Positions 11,995-23,591 of a stretch of 64,000 nucleotides of DNA are shown one piece after another; the stretch's first letter is position 1, and each line of letters opens with the position of its first letter. The notes beneath the pieces were generated by a model. The model made no database searches, had not been told where the DNA came from, and was given only the letters and a program-made list of their open reading frames with translations. The DNA is from Entoloma clypeatum (lineage: Eukaryota > Basidiomycota > Agaricomycetes > Agaricales > Entolomataceae), in assembly GCA_963565915.1 (NCBI GenBank), contig OY751493.1, forward strand, positions 868,001-932,000, read 5' to 3'. A program made the translations under genes and the position numbers.

Positions 11995-13335
11995 ATCTTG
12001 GAATCGTTCAAATTTAATGGTTTTCGAAACGACCTGTCATTTTCAATGTACTTTGGTTTGCTTCTTTGAAGCTTCAAGTCCAGCAAAGCCCCCCCTCCTC
12101 GATTATACCACACCACATCGGGATAAAACAGAAGTCCCGCAAAAGCGCAAGGCTGTCGTCGACCCTAGCAGCCAATCGCAACCTTCTGCCCCTGCGCTCT
12201 GTCCAGGGGCGCTGGTACAGACATCCACGTCAACTTTCCCGATGTGAACGGTATTGGCACTGATGAGGACTTTCCCCCGCCCCTGGATACCATAGACGAT
12301 ATCGAGCTGGCGGAGAAGTACAAGTTCGTATGTCTCTCAGGGTAAGTATCCGCTACTGATTGCACTGGAAAAAGCTACGTCGACGGGCGAGGCGCAGCTG
12401 GTTGAAACTGAGGTGGTGGTCGGCAGAGTAGTACGAATTCAGCGCTGGTCCTCGTTCGTTCTGCTTGCTCGTTGTTACAACCGACAGAGTCGTAGTATCT
12501 GACTGCTAAAATATCAAGGCCGGCTCTCATCCATTTTAGGCAGAACGCGCAATGAAAGGTTAGTAGTCTGGAAGAGTCGCATGCGGCATGAGAGGCGAAT
12601 TGAGCTAGATAAATATACATACATTTCATCTCGGACAGCGGCGACTGAATAGATACTGTACCATGTTGACGTGATTGTCGTAATCCCTGTCGGTGCCTAT
12701 ACTTACTTACCTTAACGCTTCAATGCTCAAGGAACTTTTGATTGACTTCAATCAAATACGAAGCCGTAATCAGTGAGTGAAGGACGCGCGAGAAGATCAA
12801 ATTCCGCTGTGAACAACGCGCAGAAGTGAGGTTGGAATGCTGACATCGTGTCGAGGATAGGAGTTGCCAGTGCTTAACACTGCTTTGGGGCTGGACAGGG
12901 CACCGCCATCATCAGGTTCGCCGCCCCAAACGCGGGGTGAGCGTAGGGGTGGGCAGCATGGGAGAGTCTGCTTATATATTTCTACAGCTTTGATAAGATG
13001 ATCTAATAAATGCAGACATTACTTCAGAATCGTGGGGAATACATGTCTAGACGGCAAGAGAATGAGTTAAGACCAGGTGACGTCAAGGAAGCGACGAAGG
13101 GGGGTGGGCAGAAAGAAGGAATGAATGAGGGGGGGAAGGTTTAATCGACAACAGTATAAGTTGGGAAGGTGCGTTGGTGTTGCAAGAATTGTTCTATGGC
13201 GTGGGCTTCCGCGGCCACTCGCTCAAGCAGCAAATAAGAAAGCTTGGGAGGCCAAACTGAGAGGTTAAAAGGTGCAGAGGAATATGGAGGACATACAACA
13301 AATGATAAGAAATACACGACGACTAGGACCTCTGC
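11995..13335. other. Intergenic region with a possible coding remnant near 12080-12340
   Basis: Downstream of the F-box gene, plus-strand sequence at about 12080-12340 reads like protein in two adjoining frames (QKRKAVVDPSSQSQPS, then HVNFPDVNGIGTDEDFPPP, then IELAEKYKF). No start, stop or clean splice sites organise it, so it may be a decayed exon or a 3' UTR. The rest, including 12960-13330, is AT-rich and probably the 3' UTR of the small gene at 13336. No transposase or terminal repeats were seen. Confidence 0.35.
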
Positions 13336-13673
13336 TCATTGCGCATTCACAACCGCCCCCTCGTTGGGCTGGAATGAAATGTTAATGGGAAGGGGGTTGC
13401 GGTGAGGGAATGGAAAAACTCACAGGCTCCAGGGGTTGGACCTCTTCATTCGCCACGTCCGACGCTTCTACCTCCTTCAGAAGCTATACGAGCTCTGTTA
13501 GCCATATCGACAAGGAAAAGTGGCGAAGGAGGACGGCTCACGCAGCTAGAGTATCTTCTCAGCGGGTTGAATCTTTTCAGGTGGCGACCTTTGTTGGGAG
13601 TGCTGCTGCCGACGCGACCAGAAGGTCGAGCTTCGTGCGTAAGGAGCGCTACTTCTTCTTCGGTAAGGAGCAT
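13336..13673 (-). CDS. Small orphan protein, copy 1 of a three-member tandem family
   Basis: I do not recognise this gene. Three exons (13673-13542, 13483-13424, 13368-13336) join in phase 0 to give 74 aa with no leftover bases. Exon 1 encodes a basic segment with RHLKRFNPLRRYSS. Exon 2 is exactly 60 nt (20 codons) and acidic (EVEASDVANEE), ending in Pro. Exon 3 starts PNEG. The same plan recurs at 16515 and 20833: a basic exon 1 with R-x-L and (R/K)RF-x-P, a 60-nt acidic exon 2 ending in P, then an exon starting with or soon reaching N. Introns are 55-58 bp with GTGAG donors. The start is the ATG nearest the conserved part; an in-frame ATG exists at 13709. Upstream, TATTTAT (13823-13829) and a perfect GTAAGT donor suggest a 5' UTR intron. 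A very tentative alternative is a distant Spd1/Dif1-like small regulator, because of the RRF-x-P motif. Confidence 0.5.
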
Positions 13674-16514
13674 GACGAATGTAATTGAAGATCCGATACG
13701 GATGAACAAGAAGGTGGGATATTGGGACCAAAGTTGAAAATGGGAGAGGGCACAGCAGGGGGAAGTAACGGCGGCGCGAAGTCGGGTGACACACTACGGC
13801 CCGCCTCGTGGTTAAAAACCCAATAAATAACCAACGAGAACATCATACTTACCCGAACTCAAAATTTCCCATCACTACAAAACGGTGATTTTTGTGACTA
13901 TAATTCTGCCAACAGCCTTCCCGCCATGACAATCGGCAGTCGGAAACATGATAGGGGATGTGGAATCCATTTCCTGTGTTGCGCGCGATCCAAAATGACG
14001 AAGGAAGTCGTCACCATTTTGACCTTGGGCCCTCTTTGTTTTGAGGGAGGATTGCGTCCGAGTATGTGCGGTCTTTCCGACAGAATCTCTTATAACAGGC
14101 GCGCTTACAGGACTTGTGCCTATATCAGCTGGGAACTGACATATGTCAAACGCCACTTGTCCAATGGGTGATTTCCGAATGGGGCGGGTTGAGCGCCTAG
14201 TGATAAGCAAAGGGTATGTAGGAACAATTCATTTGACCTCCAGCAAGAGACTTACCTTCAAAGCCCTAAATTCGATTTTCCGGGATGAAGCAACAACCCC
14301 GGTGCGGAGCCTCGGAACAAGCAGCAGCCGCTATGAGCCTCGTCTACACCGGCGATGGAAGCTTTGACTACCTTCTGAGAACCAGATAACCCAGACGCTT
14401 CCAGTATATGTGATGGGTTCCTGCGCGCATATAGCCAAGACAAAAGACAAAGGACTTGGTAAACCTGGACCATAAAGAAAGGATCGCGCTGGAATCGCCA
14501 AAAGTGCAGAATCCAGAGGCTGAGGAACCTATCACCGGCGTGGAGGAACTCCCCAGAGAACGCAAAGACATGGGTAGGCTCGCAGGACTCAAGTTATGGA
14601 ACGAATGAAGTCCTAAAGCCAATCGAAGGGGAGCTGGCTATCGATGTCTATCGGATAACAGCTGGAGATCTGGTAGAGCCATCTATGCGCTCCTGGCCAA
14701 GCCATTCCTCTTGAAAAAGGGAGGCGCGACGTTCAACTGTCGGCAATAGAATGTCCCAGTTCTCTGGGGATCAGATAAGGCAGTTGGACAACTTGACACC
14801 AGAGAACGTGTAGAACGCGAGGAAAAGAGCTGCTTTCCGAGGCGCGACTACGGCGCGACTAGTGCAAGGATGAGTAACAATTTGGTGTCCACTGTTGCGG
14901 TCTTCAACGAGTTTTCAACGCGGTGTGTAACGAGGCACCTTCGGTCAAGACCGTGAACTCTGGAATTGGAATACCGCCTGCTACAGAATACCCCGGGGTT
15001 CACATGCCATGGAGCGAGGGGATTTAGAGGGTAAATGTCAATGTCAATGTCTCACGTCAAGTCGTGAAGAGATTGAATCTTTCCTAAACATGAATAGGCC
15101 AGAGGATAAGGATGTCGGGGAAGAAAAAGAAGAAGAAGAAGAAGGGTGTCAGCTTGCGCCGCCCATCACTATTTGTCCTATTTTTTTTTTGGACCGACAA
15201 CTTGGCTCGTGAACTAACACTTGTTACATCGAACTGAAGTACATTGCCCACCGCCTCGACTGCAGACAGGAACTACTGGAGAAATCTACTACACCCTTGT
15301 CGCAACATGGAGGCTAGCAAGCGCTCCAAATATCGCCATTTTTGACGACCTAGCGACCACAGTGCGGTTGATGGAACATTCCAACGTGGTCGCCTCACTG
15401 CACCACTTTAGTATCCTTTCCTCAGCATTAGCAGTTGACTATTTGACTGTGGACGGGCTGTCACGTACGTTGCCTTGCTCTTCTTGAATCTATCACGACC
15501 TCAAAATTGATAGGCAAATGTACCGTAAGGTGTTTCCCATCGACCCCGGGCTGGCAGGCTATATTTTCCAACGCGGTCTTCTTCGGCATGTCGCCCTATC
15601 TGCCACCCTGTCCTTTCCCCTGAGCTACTCGCCGAGTGCTTTCTGCCTTCCTGCCTTCCCCTGCTAGTCCCCCTCGTCACCTGTTTAACGCGAGGTCTCG
15701 AGCTCCTAAACACCTCAAATATGGCGCACAACATCATGCTGTCGCTCTTCTCATCTTTGCCTCGGGCTCGAGCTACACGCCAAATAGGCATGGACGTCAT
15801 TCGGTTAAACCACTTGCAACTCTCCCGTTGAGCACTTCACCCATATCTCTACTTGATCGCCTCGAGAGACGTCAGACGGCCATTATCAAATGCCAAGATC
15901 ACCGTTAACTATCTAAATTATATGAAGGGGTCCAGTAGGGTCCACACATAGTTTTGTTGTTTGAGTTTCAATGTATAGAATGAATTTGATAGCGGTACCG
16001 AAGATAATCGATAACCCTTTTCTCTCTCTCCTTCATGTTCGTCCAGAAACCAGATTCGCAAAAAGGACATTGGAATTGGGGTTATTACCGACTGCACTGC
16101 GCACAGCAAAAACTCCCTTGTCTTGTTGGAAGGTAAACGACAAATGAGGCCTTGGAAGAGAGGAAGATGACTCAATGAACTCGTCCAGGTCATATGTTCA
16201 GCACCGCCTCACAGCAAGACGAGTTGTATAGCCTTTGCACTCACATTATCCAAGTAATGGAGGAGTGGGTGGAAGAAAGAATACATAAGTGATACGGTAT
16301 GTAGGACAGCGATATACATAACATGTTCTAATAGTAGATGATGATGTGTACATAACCTCAGTGGATCCGCTTGTTTGATACCACCAGGATGAATACAAAT
16401 GGTCGAACGAAACTGGGCGAAACGACGAGAAAGTGAGAACTGCGAAAGGATAGCGAAGGGGGGTGGGAGTGGGAAGATCCGTTGACTGGCAAGGACACGC
16501 CCATGATGAATCTA
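13674..16514. other. Gene-poor interval between small orphan genes 1 and 2
   Basis: About 2.8 kb without a gene I can name. Protein-like stretches appear on the plus strand at about 14470-14610 (SPKVQNPEAEEPITGVEELP in one frame) and 15270-15640 (an open frame containing VATWRLASAPNIAIFDDL, then FPIDPGLAGYIFQRGLL), but none can be assembled into a gene with convincing start, splice sites and stop. The interval contains a GAA-rich microsatellite (15118-15146). The last 250 bases (16240-16510) are AT-rich and look like the 3' UTR of small gene 2. No transposon protein, LTR or inverted repeat was recognised. Confidence 0.35.
15118..15146. repeat. GAA/AAG microsatellite
   Basis: A short purine-rich trinucleotide run (GAA repeats, imperfect at the left end) lies within an otherwise unassigned interval. 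In one frame it encodes a glutamate/lysine run, but no gene was supported around it. Confidence 0.7.
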
Positions 16515-16937
16515 TCAATCCCAATGAATCTGCAAGCGAGGATCATGTCCTTGAGAATGCAGAAGCGGGATAGAACATACAGTGAAGATTGGAAAGATGC
16601 AATCGGGTATCTCTCCCTCAAACATATCAGGAAATGGGAGTTCATTCGGCTTTTCAGAAAGAGAGCGTAAGTCAAGAGGAGAGATGAATGAAAAAGCAAA
16701 ACTCACAGGAACTAGAGGCGTGCCGGCCTGAGGAACATTCTCTAGAACATACGACTCCTCCTCGAGCTGCGCACTGAGCTAAATCATGATTGAAACTGTC
16801 GACAAACAACATACTGAGGAGGACGGTCGTCTGTAGGGGTGGAAGCGCCTAAGGTAGCGGTTTTGCTGCCCAGCACCTCTACGAGGGTTGCCCGTTAAGG
16901 ACTTGGCCAAACCATCGTTGGTGCTGTTCACGGACAT
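16515..16937 (-). CDS. Small orphan protein, copy 2 of a three-member tandem family
   Basis: Unrecognised gene. Four exons (16937-16815, 16766-16707, 16649-16581, 16529-16515) join in phase 0 to give 88 aa. Exon 1 starts MSVNSTNDG and carries RYLRRFHPYRRPSSS, close to RHLKRFNPLRRYSS in copy 1. Exon 2 is again exactly 60 nt, acidic (EEESYVLENV) and ends in Pro. Exon 3 starts PNELPFPD, matching PNEG in copy 1. Exon 4 adds IHWD and a stop. Intron 1 is 48 bp and the donor of intron 2 (CCT/GTGAGTTTT) is nearly identical to that of copy 1. The open frame extends upstream to an ATG at 17081, but that extension lacks counterparts in the other copies. No signal peptide or transmembrane segment is seen with this start. 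Function unknown. Confidence 0.5.
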
Positions 16938-19900
16938 TGCGACCAGGAGGATATGGCCAGAGAAGGAGCTGGAGTATTTGAAGGCAGCTAACAGAGATGT
17001 CGAGGGTGAATGACAGGCGGGGTCAAAAATAAGGGCCGCGAGCACAGCCAAACGCCATGACCTCAACCAACGAGTATACATCTTCCCTTCTGCCGTACAT
17101 GTTCGCCAGTCTGGATATTCCTCTTTGCAAACGGCCAGGAAGTGGTGAAACAGCAGTGAAGGGATCGTGTGCTGTAGGGATACGGTTTTTTTGAAGTGTG
17201 TGGAGCCGCCTCACTTTTGACGCCGAAGTGTTGTAGGTGCCGAATTCAGGAAACATCTTGCGAAACTTCTACTTTATTTCTTATATATGCTGCAACCCCG
17301 ATCTATCCACGGAATCAAAAGGTAAAAATCCATCGTCAGCTGGGCATCTCCGCAATTTCATTTCACAATCGAACGTACATAACAAGATTGAAGAATCACG
17401 TGGCTCCCCAAAATACTGATATCAAACAGGTGGCCGCTAATGAGTTTGCGTTATATGCTGAAGAACAGAGATAGGTCAGTGAATTGTCATGCGTGCGACA
17501 GAGACACACTTGCCTCTGTTTTCCCGATCTGATTTTTTGTCATCCGAGTCTCCCCAGATAAAAAGTCCCGTAACGATCGTGGATGCATCACAGCGGCCGC
17601 AGCTCCAAGATAATGAGGGTCAAGATGTCGCTCTGATAGAAATTGCCGTTCGGGACGGTTCTTGCTGCCTGGGGATCGAATTTCACGCGTCTGCGATGTT
17701 GTACCTTCTTCAACAAGTTGAATCTCGTTCGCATTCCTCGGGAAGACCAAGATCAGATCAGCTCGTCGCCAAGAGTGCGAGGCTGGAAGACATCTCAGAA
17801 GGGCCAGAAGGACAAACACCAGAGATGGCTGGCTGTTTTCGATTTTGCAAGACACAGCGGCCGGTACATTGAATTTCGTGGATCGCCTCCTGAGGAAGTC
17901 GATTGCTCATGAGAATGTGCCTTCCAGGATTGTACCGACAAGGTGTATCAGGCGAGGAGTAGCTTGAGCCTAGCATTGTAAACCAGAAAGCAGTGCCACT
18001 CGTTTTGGCCCCTGCCACTATGGATTTCAGGTAAGATACGCGTAGGCCGGCCATGAGAAAGTCAGATTCTTGAAGCGTTACTCCCATCCCGCTGAAAGAA
18101 TTGTATACCGGCCTGCAACAGGTCCTGCAGTCACATTTCCGACCCTGAGGCTGAATGCATTACGGTGTTCGTCGCGAACTTTCCCCCGGAAAATAGAACA
18201 AAGATAGGACGAAGTCTGTTGGGATAGGAAATTTCGCGTCCAGGATGTCCAGATTCCAAAGTCACCACCAGTGTAATAAAAGCAAGATGGAGTGGGAACT
18301 ATGAGATATGTCTTCATCGGTGTACCATCGGAAAATCGCGCTCGGGGCAGAGCTAGTAATATCGGAAGATTGGGAGAACTTGGTCAGGATGTGGAAAGGA
18401 ACAAGGATTGGACTCGGACCTGCCAGTGAAATGCAATGTAAAGATGATGACTAGATGATGATGACGATAATCGGGCCCCGCGGCGAACTCGGCGGCGCGT
18501 TAACTTGACTCACAAGTCCAATCTAAGTCCACTGTATTTTGCCAAGAAATTCTGCCATGTACTCGACAGCTCATGCTGGTTCACTCTGTCCGATGAAGGT
18601 CGCAAGGCTCGAAATTGCAAGCTTGCAAACTAAAAAATGGTGACTTTTGAAGACGACCACAACACCAGTGAGCGCCGCAGCAGGAGTAAAAGTTCTCACT
18701 GGAGTCCTGGCTTTGTGGTAGTCACTAGTTTGGGTTTTTTTAACGGTGCGTTCAATCGTCTTGCTGGATAAGTTGAGTCCAACAGTTGAGGGACTCATCT
18801 TCACGCGTGTACATGAATTGCGGCAGGTTAGACAACAAATTGCCCTTATTAACGCTCGTGCACCAACGAAGGCTATCGTTGAACGTTCAGCTTAGGAAGC
18901 AACATTTCAGCTGCTAAAATTCTGGGTGCGGGATACAATAGGATGTGACGTACGTTTTCTTCTCCTCCTCCAGCCGTCGGGAACTTTTACTAGGCTATTG
19001 AGCAGGTCCTCTAGGTTTGTCCTTCGTAACGTGGACGCGTCCTTCACGGACCCAAAGTTCGGGCATGACTCCTGTTGCTCAAGCATATTACCACGGAACA
19101 CTTGTATCCCGAAAAGATTGCAAACGTTTGCTGCATTATCCACCACGAGTGGTTAGTCCGGAAGCCCCTCATTGATTCGCCCTTGCCTCGTGGAAAACCA
19201 AGCTCTACTCCGTCCGAACCTCTATGGGTCCTCCTTGTCTTTCACTCGATATTCGGATTAGAGTACCAGCCAAAAGGATCGACCCGTATTGTGGCGCTGA
19301 TCGCGCGCTTGACAACGTTCGCTCCTTCATCAGGGCCTTGTCCGAGGCCTGCGCCATTTGATGGAGTGTTTTATATGTTCGCAGTTATCAACGAAGCCCC
19401 TGACCATCTCAAAAGCACCAGATACACCCGCGATGACCAAGTTTCAAAAGCTTTATACAGCGACCTACGGCAGATCTAGATATGTCTGTCGTCATCTCGG
19501 TGATTGCCCTGTACTCAGTATCGCTCGTCCCCGTTTCTGACCTGTCCCGACATCCAGCCTGATCTTATTCGGGTTAGTCTTAGCTGTCCTGAACGGCCAT
19601 GTAAATCAAGCGAAAAAACCGGCGAGCTATTTCAGAACCGGATGATGTTCGCGGGAAGAGAGTGCGTTCCTCATCTTTGGAGCCGATTCGATTTGAAACT
19701 TTTCAGATGATCAAAGTCATCGTTCGCTCCCTCATTTTATCCTCCATACGATCCCGCTCTCTGATCACTCTCATCTCCAACTTCCAACAACTTTCGATTG
19801 TAAATTCCTACGACGATTGCCAGCAACCGACAACCTGCGGAAAGACTCTGGAAGGACTGCAGCTATGAACTACGGCGACCTCGAGTACGAATGATGTATG

Positions 19901-20832
19901 CCGCTCATCCGATTTCGCGACAGATATGCTCCAGGACACGGCACCGCCTACCTCATCATCTGTCCTGCGGGCAGAAGCACGATACGAACAGGTGGTCGGA
20001 TGCATAGCAAGAGCTGCCTAGTTGGGATGCGACAATCAATGCCTTGTCAGTTATCATCTTATGATGCTACACATTTCAATCACGCTAATTATGGGGGACC
20101 CGTAGATGTCTGTATATAACCATGAGTGATAATACGTTACGGATGGTCGTCGGAAACATGTACAAGCTAGACATTTCAATGCAACCGTGTTGGGCACCAA
20201 ATCCGAGTCTCTCATGTCTCTCGAATCTCATACCTATTTCATCGTTCAAATTAAGTTTTTCGTTCCTCTGAACGAGGCGAATGCCAAGGCGTCCAACGTC
20301 AATCAGGGTATGTAAAACAAAATTTGGATTGCAGCAATATGAATGTTCCGTCATACTGTATGATGAGAGCCCGAGCGGACATCTCAACTTACCACTTGGT
20401 CACTTCCACCATGCAAATTCTTGCTTTTGGAATACTAACTGTAACCGGGAAGCTGGTGGATTATCGTCGAGATTCAACTCGAATCAGGATCAGGCTTCAA
20501 AGCTGATTTCACGAGCGACATTGAATATATAAAAAGGACTTCGATATGTATGATAACTATGAGCGCTCAAGCTCATAACGAGCGCCTAAATATAACACCA
20601 GGCTGGTGGGCAGGCTGGAGATTGACACACAACGGGGGAAAGCGTAGCCTAGATACAAACGCAGCATATATACTGGCATAACACAGATATGAGGGAGTAC
20701 ACTATCTTGGGTATGGTTGATAGCTGGATAAATGTACATGTATGGAATGAGTGAAGGCGCCGGCGCCACGCAGAGAGGATACGCAGTATGGAACAGGTAT
20801 GCATGTGCGAGGGAGAGGAAGAGGGCGTAAGA
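16938..20832. other. Gene-poor interval between small orphan genes 2 and 3
   Basis: About 3.9 kb without an assignable gene. Open stretches include 17081-17256 minus (GRLQRGISRLANMYGRREDV), 17487-18317 minus (several overlapping frames with IVPTPSCFYYTGGDFGIW and FSLRVGNVTAGP, possibly a decayed gene), 19075-19479 plus (134 codons, IIHHEWLVRKPLID) and 20281-20532 plus. None carries a domain I know, and splice junctions linking them were not convincing. The final 250 bases (20560-20830) resemble the 3' UTR of small gene 3. No transposase, reverse transcriptase or terminal repeat was recognised. Confidence 0.35.
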
Positions 20833-21272
20833 TCACCCTGTGACTTTCTGCCAGCAGACCTCGAAAACACCCTGCAGCTAACTATGAGGGATGCCTAGAA
20901 ACGGACAGGGGACGAATGACACGCACGTCGATGACTTTGCAGAAGTCGCGAACTCCATCAATCCCAGCTACGTCGCCTGCTCCTTGGTTCTTAAAGGATT
21001 ATGATGTGAGGAAAGAAAGAAGATGAAGGCTGGAAAGAAAAACTTACTGGAATGTCGCCTAGTAGAGCAGGGAGGTTGGTCAGGTCGTCGGAGAACTCTG
21101 GGATGTTCTTTGTTCCCGTTGAGCCCAAGGCGTCGGGCTCGACAGGATTGGAAGGGCATACTAGGGGGGAAGGTGGTGTATACGGCTGGAATCGCCTTGC
21201 CTTGCGCGCTAAGCAACGGCGCTCACTGGCTCCATTTCTGCCAGAGGAAACGGAGTGGCCAATGGTTGTCAT
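20833..21272 (-). CDS. Small orphan protein, copy 3 of a three-member tandem family
   Basis: Unrecognised gene. Four exons (21272-21162, 21107-21048, 20989-20927, 20871-20833) join in phase 0 to give 90 aa. Exon 1 starts MTTIGHSVSSG and contains RCLARKARRFQPYTPP, the counterpart of RYLRRFHPYRR in copy 2. Exon 2 is once more exactly 60 nt (NIPEFSDDLTNLPALLGDIP), acidic and ending in Pro. Exon 3 begins NQGAGD. Exon 4 reads GVFEVCWQKVTG and stops. An in-frame ATG lies 39 nt upstream (21311). I preferred 21272 because the exon length then matches copy 2, but the upstream start is possible. A TATTTAAG element lies at 21390-21397. Product function is unknown; short size, basic N-half and acidic C-half suggest an intrinsically disordered regulator. 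Confidence 0.5.
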
Positions 21273-21389
21273 ACAAGAGGGAAGGAAAGCATCAGGGAAA
21301 GGGGGTTGCATGGCGAGGAGAGTTGTAGATTTGGTATGGAGTGAGTTGAGGGGAGAGCTGTATTGCCTCGTGTTGGGAGGTTAAAGGGT

Positions 21390-21397
21390 CTTAAATA
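21390..21397 (-). promoter_or_regulatory. TATA-like element upstream of small orphan gene 3
   Basis: The minus strand reads TATTTAAG about 120 bp upstream of the ATG at 21272 (80 bp upstream of the alternative ATG at 21311). It is followed by a CT-rich leader typical of fungal 5' UTRs. Assigned by position only. Confidence 0.35.
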
Positions 21398-23591
21398 GTC
21401 AACCATGGTCCATGGCTCCCCACGCCCGGAACTCGAATATCATCGGACGAGTTGAACATAAACACCTCCTTTGGTCCTGCAGATCTCTTGCAATACATGC
21501 GCCGCAGGTTTGTGATATACTGGTGCATTCTAGGAAGTCCAAGTGAAGTGCCGAACGTCATACGGCACTGCTGACGCAGGCACCTTGAGTTGTTCTTCTT
21601 TCCCTTGGAAAAAGTCGGCGGGTTGGTGAGCGCGATACACTGAAAATTGTTCAATGACCACCATCATAACCGCTGTTCTCCGAGCGCCCGCTTGTTGCGG
21701 TCGACATCTCTAAACTTGGAAACAAGACTTGTCATGCAGGCACGCCCACAGACAACGGTGAGAGAAGCTGTCACTTCGCTAAACAGCATCTGACCTTTTC
21801 AGATCGGAGTGATCTAGCTATTGTTCTCTCATCGCTGAACCATGGATAGATGTTAGAACAACGCCAGATCTTACGCAGGAAGGGACATTTACCTCTGACC
21901 TTGCGTTTTGGCATCTTGCGAAACAAGACGACGACAGCGCGAGGCATCCTGCAGCATTGACTAGATGATACGAGCGGAACTACTGGGCCAGGACAGCCAG
22001 GAAAAGGGGAGTTCTGTCCGAAATAGCCACTCTCGATTCCAGTCGCGAATCCAAAGAAATCCACGAATATTTCTACCTAGTGACGGATCGCAAGGTCCTC
22101 ATGAAGGCGTCGAATTCTCGGATCCGGAGAAAAGAAAACCGTAATGTGACTTGCGGTGGGTTTGCCAAGAAAGCGGACAAGTCAAACCGATGGGATGGCA
22201 ATGGTGTCTCTGCGTTCGGCATACGGGACATGGAATAATCATGGGTGGGCATCCCAGCTTCTGTGCGGCGTTTTCGAATTGGCATTGTTGTGTTTCGCGA
22301 GAGAAAGCTGCTTGTGAGATCGCTTCTACGTATACTCGCGTCTGATCGTGGACCGCAGAAACCACAGGTTATCGCGGATATTTGTGACGGTCCGAAAGGT
22401 AGGATCGTAGTGACCGTACAGCTGGACACCCGGTACCCCCTAATGACAGCACCAGAAGGTCCTGAATGTGGTGTTCACGGTCTGCGTCGCTCTGGGTGGA
22501 AACTTGAATCCGGTAGTGGCTGCCTAAAATGTCGATGGGCAAAGGACCTCATGATATCAAGAGTCAAGCAGGAGCAAGGAAAGAAGATCCTCTGAGTGCT
22601 TTGATTCACGCGAAAGGCTCTTCGCGGAAGGGTTCATACGTTGAAGGCCGTTCCCACCAAAGCCACGATATGCACGTTGAGCATGACGACGAACAGTAAG
22701 TCTTGCCACGCCGCGTGTGACTCTTCCCCTGTCAATTCAACTTCAACGTTCAACTTTCCCTCGTGGATTTTCCCCTGAAGCTCAGGATAATCATGGGGAA
22801 TGAATGGGATGATTACGATCCCACAACTCAGGTCGGAGCAGTCCTGTCGGTTCACCATGTACATAGGCGTGCAAACTTCAGAATAGTACGCCGTCTCTGT
22901 TGTGCATTACTTGTTCTCGAAAGATGTCTCTTTTTCAGCCTACCTCCCGTCCAAAGGCATGAACATCCCAGTCATCAATAAGACGCTCCTTACGCTCCTT
23001 CTTATCCTTAATCAGGTTTCTCAGGTCTCTCCCGATTCAACGGCCCCTCATCGTTGTGTATTTCCAGGACTGCTTTGTGAATACTCAACCCATTACACGT
23101 GCTCAAGTTGCCAATGCACGAGTTTGCAAGACTGTGTCATGGTATGAAGTTGGTTAGGAATGGGTCTAAGGATTCCGAATGATACGAGCAACGAGCGGAA
23201 TGACGTGCGCTTCCCATGTAGACCCTTTTCATTTCTGGTCATATTCTCAACAATTCTCAACAATTCTTTCATTATAGGGCTTGTTCCTATATTATTTTGC
23301 TTCGCCAACTTTAGTAGGACAGAACTCCTTCAAGCAACACTCAAGTTGGTCTAGTAAACGCAATTTCTTTCGTGAACGTTGGATGAATTCAGAATGCCGA
23401 GATTTCGCCACCAGTCTCGCACTACTGTGATGCCAAGACCATACCCAAAAGGAATGCGCCCTTAATGAATGAGAACCATCATAGCAATGGACCCTGCCGT
23501 AAGTGGAGCTTTCTACATAATTCCATCAATCTCGTCCATGATTTCCTGTATTAAAGGCGTTGGGCCTTTCTTTCACATCCCCCCAGCAAGA
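21398..23591. other. Unassigned interval with protein-like fragments
   Basis: About 2.2 kb. Fragments that read like protein occur on the minus strand at 21391-21654 (MTFGTSLGLPRMHQYI, EVFMFNSSDDIRVPG), 21771-22429 and 22634-22864 (FIPHDYPELQGKIHEGKLN), and on the plus strand at 22245-22595. They do not join into a gene with clear ends and match no family I recognise. They may be remnants of decayed genes. A hydrophobic plus-strand stretch at about 23230-23350 is probably chance. Confidence 0.3.

Noticed and set aside
20649..20870. Minus-strand open frame ending CCVCI, considered as a CaaX mating pheromone precursor
   Set aside because: The C-terminal four residues do not make a good CaaX box, there is no pheromone-like prec sequence or pheromone receptor gene nearby, and the region is better explained as the last exon and 3' UTR of small orphan gene 3.
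12000..22600. Transposable element
   Set aside because: I looked for reverse transcriptase, integrase and transposase motifs, LTR-like direct repeats and terminal inverted repeats by eye and found none. An alignment-based repeat search could still reveal a degraded element.
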